A stretch of 64,000 bases of DNA from Prevotella sp. UBA2456. GTDB taxonomy: Bacteria > Bacteroidota > Bacteroidia > Bacteroidales > Bacteroidaceae. Below the pieces are notes generated by a model. It was not told where the DNA came from and ran no database searches. It worked only from the letters and a program-made list of their open reading frames with translations. Position numbers and translations under genes: made by a program. This document shows, piece after piece, positions 58,880 through 64,000 of the stretch (its first letter is position 1; each line of letters opens with the position of its first letter). The stretch lies in NCBI GenBank assembly GCA_002342415.1, contig DDPY01000009.1, forward strand, positions 8,637 to 72,636, read 5' to 3'.

Positions 58880-60535
58880 TTATTCGAATTGGAAGTCTTG
58901 AAGTTTACACAGTGATTTCTCCTTCGTCGCCGAGGAGAAAAGGAAGTAGAGGGCATGCTTGCCCTGCAGTTCGCCGATGGCAGGCAGGGAGGCCGTCATC
59001 TCTGTGAGGGTATTGGGCATCGAAGCCTTCAGCTCGATGGTTCCCAGCACCTTTCCTCCCTGCGAGGCCCAAGGGCGGTCGGCCATGATGGTGATGGTGC
59101 CGTCGATGCCCTCAGGGATGAGTCGCAGCGACAGTTTCACATCCTTGCGTTCCTTGGTGCCATCGAAGTTGAAGTACTTATAGCCCACTATCGAACCGTC
59201 GGTATTGTTCACCACCAGATTGGTATTGTTACGAAGGTCGTAGGGAGCCTCAAACTTATCCTTCGTACCATAGCCTGCCTCGATATACGAGCCATAGAAA
59301 GTATTGTTGGGCCACTCATGCACAGCCACCTTCGGGCCCGTGTACCAACAGGCGATACCTGCCGAGTGGCGCTCCAGGGGGTCGAGGCCGTTGAGCGCAA
59401 AACCCTCAGAGGTGTATTCGCCCTCAGAGATCACAACCTTGCCGCCAGCACCCTCTTCCACCTTGACCGTGATGGGAGCCACCATGGCCTGACGGGCAAA
59501 CTCGTTCAGCCCTGACTGCCGATGATAAAACACATACCACTGCCCGTTCACCTCGCAGATACTGCCGTGAGTATTGCCACTGACGTTGGCCGAGGCGATG
59601 GTGTCGCCCTGTTCGTTCACCTCACGTCCACGGCCGTCAATAATCGTACCACCATAGGTCCAGGGACCCAGCGGATGCTCGCTATAGGCATAGGCCAGCG
59701 TATAGTTGGTGGTGGGCAGTCCGAACTCGCCCTCCTTGGTGAAACGGCTGTAGATGAACACATACTTGTCCTTGATCTTGCGGATGCTCGAGGCCTCGAA
59801 GAATCGGAAGTCATTGCCAGGCTGTTCTTGGAAACCAGGTATCATGCCGTCCACCATATCCGTTCCAGGCTTGACAGTACACATCGTAGTGGGGTCTATC
59901 TCGGCGGCCGTCGAGTGTCCGAAGCCCCAATAGCCATAGATACGTCCGTCGTCGTCGACAAAGACAGCGGGGTCGAAGCCATAGATGCCTATCACTCCAT
60001 TGGCATTCTCATCGTCCCAGTTGCACACCTCGAAGGGACCGTCTGGCCGATGGCTCTTGGCTATCAGCGCATTGCGGCCACCCGTCTGGTCGTTGGGGAA
60101 CAGATAGTAGGTTTTCTTTCCTGTAGAATCGGTGACGACTGTCACATCTGGGGCGAAAAGCACATCGGCAGTGCTGGCGCTGTCGAAGGGTTCGCCTTTG
60201 GCATTTTTGTCTACACGCAGTATCTCACCATCGTAGCGCCAACAGTTCAGCGAGTCGACCGATGCCGACCATACCACCTGCTCGCGTCCGCAGTAGTCGT
60301 CGATGCGGCTGTCGTGCGAGCCGTAGATATACACGCGCTGCCGTCCTGGCTGGTCAGGGTCTTCAAACACGTAGGGCTCGCCGTCAGGTATGTGCTCCCA
60401 TAGCGGCAGATACGGATTACCCACCGTTTTCATCACTATCGTCTGATCCTTCACTGTTGCCTGCTGCTGGCAGGCAGTCATCAGGCAGGCACCCATCATA
60501 CCGAGTGCCACATGCTTCAACTTTGTTTTCATCAT
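58880..60535 (-). CDS. GH43 lipoprotein glycoside hydrolase with CBM6-like domain
   Basis: This is a 551-residue protein: lipobox MTACQQ (Cys about 22), a five-bladed GH43 propeller (about 40-380, EDPDQPGRQRVYIYGSHDSR, LFAPDVTVV, HGSICEVNGQWYVFYHRQSG with the likely acid Glu) and a C-terminal beta-sandwich of CBM6 type (about 405-551). GH43 enzymes act on arabinan, xylan or galactan side chains. With the GH97 enzyme it suggests hemicellulose or pectin side-chain removal at the outer surface. Confidence 0.87.
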   Translation of the reverse strand: MMKTKLKHVALGMMGACLMTACQQQATVKDQTIVMKTVGNPYLPLWEHIPDGEPYVFEDPDQPGRQRVYIYGSHDSRIDDYCGREQVVWSASVDSLNCWRYDGEILRVDKNAKGEPFDSASTADVLFAPDVTVVTDSTGKKTYYLFPNDQTGGRNALIAKSHRPDGPFEVCNWDDENANGVIGIYGFDPAVFVDDDGRIYGYWGFGHSTAAEIDPTTMCTVKPGTDMVDGMIPGFQEQPGNDFRFFEASSIRKIKDKYVFIYSRFTKEGEFGLPTTNYTLAYAYSEHPLGPWTYGGTIIDGRGREVNEQGDTIASANVSGNTHGSICEVNGQWYVFYHRQSGLNEFARQAMVAPITVKVEEGAGGKVVISEGEYTSEGFALNGLDPLERHSAGIACWYTGPKVAVHEWPNNTFYGSYIEAGYGTKDKFEAPYDLRNNTNLVVNNTDGSIVGYKYFNFDGTKERKDVKLSLRLIPEGIDGTITIMADRPWASQGGKVLGTIELKASMPNTLTEMTASLPAIGELQGKHALYFLFSSATKEKSLCKLQDFQFE

Positions 60536-60561
60536 TGTTCTTATGTTATTGGCGTTATTGG

Positions 60562-60590
60562 CTAACTCTCAACTGTCAATTGTCAACTAC
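60562..60590. repeat. AACTGTCAATTG-type repeat between mutS2 and the GH43 gene
   Basis: AACTCTC/AACTGTC/AATTGTC/AACTACT 7-mers end at the mutS2 stop. It is the reverse complement type of 54361-54416. Confidence 0.55.
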
Positions 60591-63217
60591 TCCAGGTCTA
60601 CCACCGTGATGCCCGCACCGCCAAACTGCACATGCTCGTCTTTGGCTTTCTTCACATTCGGCACCGTATTCAGGTATTGGCGGATGAGTTGTCGCAGGAT
60701 GCCCGATCCCGTTCCATGCAGGATGCGAACACGCGACATACCCATCAGTATGGCATCGTCGATGAAGTGCATCACCGCGTCTACGGCCTCATCGCCGCGC
60801 ATTCCTCGCACATCGATGTCCTGATGGAAGTTTTGCTTGCGATCTTCTATCGTGGCACGGGTCATCCTCGAGGTCTGGACAGCCAGTCCCTCATGCTTAT
60901 TGCCTGTGGGCATCTTCTCACTGGCAGACGCACCTTTCCCGTCGCCTTTGGCAAGTTCCAACTGCTCCAGCTTCACCTTCGTACGCACGTCGCCGAAGAC
61001 CACCGAAGCCTGCTTGCCGCTGATGCTCTCCACCTTGCCCGTCGTGCTCAGGCCCTTCATCCTGACTATCGAGCCCACAGCAATGATGCCGTCGTTCGGA
61101 GCTGTCTTGGCAGCAGCATTCAGGCGGGCGGCAGTAGTCTGCTCACTCTTGGCTTTCTCGGCCTTCCGTTTCTCCTTACGAGCCTTGCGTTCTTCCATCT
61201 GGCGCAGCTTCTTGGCAAAGTCCTCCTCGCTCATCAGCCCGCGCGTGTCGTCCTGCACCACCTGCTCGCGGAACTGTTGCAGCTCCTCGCGAACCAGTCG
61301 CGTATGCTCCTTCTCGGCTTGCGCCTCCTTGATCTCTCGGATGGCGTTCTCTATCTTGCGGTTGGCTTCCCTCAGCAGCTCGTCAGCCTGCTCCTGGGCA
61401 CGTTTCAGGATAGCCCTGCGCTCACGTTCTATCGACTCCAGCGTGGCATCCAGTCGCTCACCGCTGGCCTCCAGCCTCTTCTCGTGCTGGTGTATCGTCT
61501 GGCGTTTGCCCTCCCAGTAGCGTTTGTCGCGCACGATGTCCTGCAGGTACTTGTCGCTCTGTATATACTCTGAGCCCACTATCTCCGAGGCATCGTTGAT
61601 GACCTCTTCAGGAATACCCGTCTTGCGGGCTATCTCTATGGCAAACGAGGAGCCCGGCTGACCTATCGACAACTGGAACAGCGCCTGCATCTGGTGGCGG
61701 TCGTACAGCATGGCACCGTTCACCACGCCAGGATGGTCCTCGGCAAAGTGCTTCAGGTTCTGATAGTGCGTCGTGATGACTCCAAAGGCCTGCTTCTTCC
61801 AGAACTGCTTCAGCACCGCCTCGGCTATGGCACCGCCAATAGCGGGTTCCGTGCCACCGCCAAACTCGTCTATCAGCAGCAGCGTGCCCTCGTTGGCCTG
61901 ACGCATCATGTTCTTCATGTTCAGTAGATGGCTCGAGTAGGTAGACAGGTCGTCGGCTATCGACTGCTCGTCACCGATGTCTATCATAATGTCCTTGAAC
62001 ATACCGCATTTAGAACGGTCGCCCACGGGAATCGACAGACCGCATTGCAGCATATACTGCAGCAGTCCCACCGTTTTCAGACATACCGACTTGCCGCCGG
62101 CATTAGGTCCTGAAATGATGAGCAGCCGTCCTCTGCGCGTCTTTTCAGAGTCATCCGGCTCAGGTATGTCACCCACCAGCATGATGTCCAAGGGCACTAC
62201 TTTCTTACCCTGTTTCTCCAGCGAACGCTCCAGCAGGGGGTGGCGAGCACCTATCCAGTCGAGCATCGGTATGGGGGAGACTTCCGGCCTCGGCTCCATG
62301 CCCCTGGTGAGTTCGGCAAAGGCAGCCTTCGCCTGTATCAGGTCTATCTCGGCCATGAAGCGATACGACTCCAACACCTCCTGAACGTGAGGACGCAACT
62401 CGTCGCTGAATACGGTCAGGATGCGTATCATCTCACGACGTTCAGCAGCCTCCAGCTCGCGCACCTTGTTGTTGGCTTCTACCACCTCGGCAGGCTCGAT
62501 AAAGACAGTCTTTCCTGTGGCCGACTCGTCATGCACGATGCCCTTGATTCGGCGCTTCAGTCCTGGCGCTACGGGTATCATCAGACGTCCGTCGCGCAGT
62601 GTCGGAGCCACGTCCTGAGCAACCAGCCCTTCGCGCTGGGCTGAGTGCAGGATGGTATATAAGGTACGCGAGATAGAGCCTGCCGTCTGTTCCTTGTCGT
62701 GGCGGATACCTGCCAGAGTCATCGATGCCGAGTCCTTGATCTTGCCATACTTGTCCAGAATGGAGTCTATCCTCCGTATCATGGCCGGAAAAGTCTGAAC
62801 CTCGGCAGCCAGACGCTGCAGAGCCGGATACTTGTATTCTGTCAGGGCCATGTGGGCCACGGAGTCGGTAACGTCTTCTCCAGCATCGCAAAGATACCTC
62901 ACCATGCTGGCTATCGTCTCAAGCGAACGTCTCAGGTCCCACACCTCGTCCTCCTCCAGGTGGGTACCCTCCAGGCGGATGCGGCTCACGGCCTCCCTCA
63001 CATCGAAGAAGTACTGCATCGGGAAATCGTCAGACTCTTGCTTCAGGCGCCTGAACTCGCGCACCTGCTCCAGCCATTCGTTCACCACAGCAGCATCGGT
63101 GGCGAACACCATCTCGTCCACCTTCTCCTGTCCCAGCGTGGAGAGGCACAGCCCCTTCAGCATGCGGCGTATCTCATCGAAACCAATCTTCGTTTCAAAA
63201 TTCTTTGGATAAATCAT
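60587..63217 (-). CDS. mutS2: endonuclease MutS2 / ribosome-splitting ATPase
   Basis: This is an 876-residue protein with MutS core domains (1-340), the ATPase (Walker A GPNAGGKSVCLKT, about 370-382; Walker B LLIDEFGGGTEP), a long charged coiled coil (about 545-690), a KOW-like region (IAVGSIVRMKGLSTTGKVES) and a C-terminal Smr nuclease domain (about 800-870, DVRGMRGDEA, HGTGSGIL). MutS2 suppresses recombination and, in Bacillus, splits collided ribosomes. The -7 element (CAAAGGTA) at 63222-63229 is on the minus strand directly before the start. Confidence 0.95.
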   Translation of the reverse strand: MIYPKNFETKIGFDEIRRMLKGLCLSTLGQEKVDEMVFATDAAVVNEWLEQVREFRRLKQESDDFPMQYFFDVREAVSRIRLEGTHLEEDEVWDLRRSLETIASMVRYLCDAGEDVTDSVAHMALTEYKYPALQRLAAEVQTFPAMIRRIDSILDKYGKIKDSASMTLAGIRHDKEQTAGSISRTLYTILHSAQREGLVAQDVAPTLRDGRLMIPVAPGLKRRIKGIVHDESATGKTVFIEPAEVVEANNKVRELEAAERREMIRILTVFSDELRPHVQEVLESYRFMAEIDLIQAKAAFAELTRGMEPRPEVSPIPMLDWIGARHPLLERSLEKQGKKVVPLDIMLVGDIPEPDDSEKTRRGRLLIISGPNAGGKSVCLKTVGLLQYMLQCGLSIPVGDRSKCGMFKDIMIDIGDEQSIADDLSTYSSHLLNMKNMMRQANEGTLLLIDEFGGGTEPAIGGAIAEAVLKQFWKKQAFGVITTHYQNLKHFAEDHPGVVNGAMLYDRHQMQALFQLSIGQPGSSFAIEIARKTGIPEEVINDASEIVGSEYIQSDKYLQDIVRDKRYWEGKRQTIHQHEKRLEASGERLDATLESIERERRAILKRAQEQADELLREANRKIENAIREIKEAQAEKEHTRLVREELQQFREQVVQDDTRGLMSEEDFAKKLRQMEERKARKEKRKAEKAKSEQTTAARLNAAAKTAPNDGIIAVGSIVRMKGLSTTGKVESISGKQASVVFGDVRTKVKLEQLELAKGDGKGASASEKMPTGNKHEGLAVQTSRMTRATIEDRKQNFHQDIDVRGMRGDEAVDAVMHFIDDAILMGMSRVRILHGTGSGILRQLIRQYLNTVPNVKKAKDEHVQFGGAGITVVDLE

Positions 63218-63238
63218 GCTGCAAAGGTACTACTTAAT

Positions 63239-63271
63239 AATGAGAAATGAGGAATGAGAAATGAGAAATGA
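63239..63271. repeat. ATGAGAA heptamer repeat
   Basis: AATGAGA/AATGAGG/AATGAGA/AATGAGA/AATGAC: nearly perfect 7-mer tandem between mutS2 and the tRNA gene. Confidence 0.75.
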
Positions 63272-63357
63272 CGGGATGGAATTGGTAAAAAAAGTTAAAT
63301 TGGGACTTATAAAAGCAAATTCTTCTCTTTTCGCTCTTCGCTTTTCACTTTTCTTTG

Positions 63358-63365
63358 TACCTTTG
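63358..63365 (+). promoter_or_regulatory. tRNA-Ser -7 element
   Basis: TACCTTTG lies 28 bases before the tRNA 5' end. Confidence 0.6.
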
Positions 63366-63393
63366 CACCCGCTTTCGAGAACATTCGAGCACT

Positions 63394-63478
63394 GGAGAGA
63401 TGGTAGAGTGGTCGATTACAGTAGTCTTGAAAACTACCGTACCGAGAGGTACCGGGGGTTCGAATCCCTCTCTCTCCG
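63394..63478 (+). tRNA. tRNA-Ser (anticodon UGA)
   Basis: This is an 85-base class II tRNA. The acceptor GGAGAGA pairs with TCTCTCC, discriminator G. The anticodon stem GTAGT/ACTAC holds loop CTTGAAA (anticodon TGA), there is a long variable arm (CGTACCGAGAGGTACG), and the T-arm is GGGGGTTCGAATCCCTC. The CCA end is not encoded. It reads UCA codons and is a common integration site. Confidence 0.95.
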
Positions 63479-63483
63479 CTGAT

Positions 63484-63526
63484 AAATCCGCGTAACAAAT
63501 TGATTATCAATAAGTTACACGGATTT
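63484..63526. other. inverted repeat after the tRNA, possible terminator or attachment region
   Basis: AAATCCGCGTAAC (63484-63496) and GTTACACGGATTT (63514-63526) are inverse copies with one mismatch, followed by TTTCTT. It may terminate the tRNA transcript or belong to the att site of an element integrated at the tRNA. Confidence 0.5.
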
Positions 63527-63639
63527 TCTTATTCTCCGTTACCCAAAATCAGACCCAAATCTCATCCAAAACTCGGAGAATTCTGAAAATAGCGATTCCT
63601 AAACTATCCAAGGAGATGTTAAAGTATATATCTGAAAAG

Positions 63640-63676
63640 CAGCCATATAGTGTCCAATAGAAACGCTATATGGCTG
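63640..63676. terminator. hairpin before the DUF3853-like gene end
   Basis: CAGCCATATAG (63640-63650) pairs perfectly with CTATATGGCTG (63666-63676). It lies 27 bp beyond the stop of the minus-strand gene, with T-rich bases on both sides. Between it and the tRNA hairpin (63527-63639) I see no gene. Confidence 0.6.
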
Positions 63677-63702
63677 TTATTAATGATAGGAATAGACCAG
63701 AC

Positions 63703-64000
63703 TTATGCTGCTTCAGTGGAAACTCCGTTGAGTATTTCTGGTTCTTCCTCCAGCAGTCTTGTCAGTAATGTCTTATTGAATCGCCACCTGTTACCAGCGC
63801 GATAGGCTATGCCGCGCTCTTGAAGTATTCCAGAATTCATTATATTTTGAGCCTTGGTAGTTCCGCAACTAAGGAACTCGGCAAGCCCATCTATGCCCTT
63901 GATGAGTTCACGTGGCTCATCTTTTATCGGTGTCGGTTTACTTTCTTCTGCTTCAATTTCTTCTAAGAGCATTTCCAACAACTTTTTCTGTGTGCATGCA
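63703..64000 (-). CDS. DUF3853-like helix-turn-helix protein (cut by the window edge)
   Basis: The frame is open to the window end, so the true start may be outside; an ATG at 63972 and a TTG at 63981 are internal options. The visible part has an acidic N-terminus and a compact DNA-binding module (GIDGLAEFLSCGTTKAQNIM, then GNRWRFNKTLLTRLLEE), like the DUF3853/excisionase-type proteins found beside tyrosine integrases in Bacteroidota mobile elements. Its position right after tRNA-Ser fits an integrated element that continues to the right. Confidence 0.65.
   Translation of the reverse strand, partial: ACTQKKLLEMLLEEIEAEESKPTPIKDEPRELIKGIDGLAEFLSCGTTKAQNIMNSGILQERGIAYRAGNRWRFNKTLLTRLLEEEPEILNGVSTEAA

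Overview
The window looks like chromosomal DNA of a Bacteroidales bacterium, most likely Prevotella or a close relative. Seen in the sequence: almost every intergenic gap carries the Bacteroidota -7 promoter element TAnnTTTG on one strand or the other. The gene content is also typical: DUF4954, DUF4230 and DUF4738 proteins, an LptD-type assembly protein, PorE-like OmpA with TPR and PD40 repeats, M6 proteases with T9SS-like tails, GH97 and GH43 enzymes, and an ExbB/ExbD/ExbD cluster. Most of it is dense core genome on both strands. The only mobile-element signal is at the right edge, where a tRNA-Ser is followed by a DUF3853-like gene.

Left part (1-24 kb): MATE exporter; a three-gene unit (small membrane-anchored protein, ADP-forming acyl-CoA synthetase, GH94 cellobiose phosphorylase); ClpB; tandem secreted M6 metalloproteases; class I fumarase; an outer-membrane protein with a lipoprotein metallophosphoesterase; an M16 protease; and a minus-strand run of DUF4954 hexapeptide protein, HflX and a carboxyltransferase of the oxaloacetate decarboxylase/pyruvate carboxylase B type.

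Middle part (24-46 kb): lipoprotein and porin-like protein; queF with a yhhQ-type transporter (queuosine); nagB; a PorT-like barrel; a His-rich TonB receptor with a small Cys/His-rich exported protein; pepT; a CPA2 antiporter; lptD; an HD hydrolase; a TPR-SpoIIE phosphatase; pgi; a HAD hydrolase that starts at TTG; DUF4738; two overlapping DUF4230 genes; a short histidine kinase; and trmO.

Right part (46-64 kb): a secreted beta-sandwich protein; AI-2E family permease; PorE-like OmpA; an ECF sigma module (DUF6249-like, PspC, sigma, DUF5056-like); RsmF-like methyltransferase overlapping thyA; folA; exbB, a 42-residue membrane gene and two exbD genes; mutS2, GH43 and GH97; then tRNA-Ser(UGA).

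The most unusual signal is a set of short palindromic tandem arrays. Two distant loci carry three copies of GAGTTRACTC at exactly 22-bp intervals. A third 22-bp array, with a different palindrome, lies inside the RsmF-like gene, and a CTAGT array with 9/10-bp spacing follows the phosphorylase gene. Heptamer-like repeats also intrude into reading frames (MATE tail, HflX, OmpA). Several terminator hairpins are built into the coding ends of neighbouring genes.
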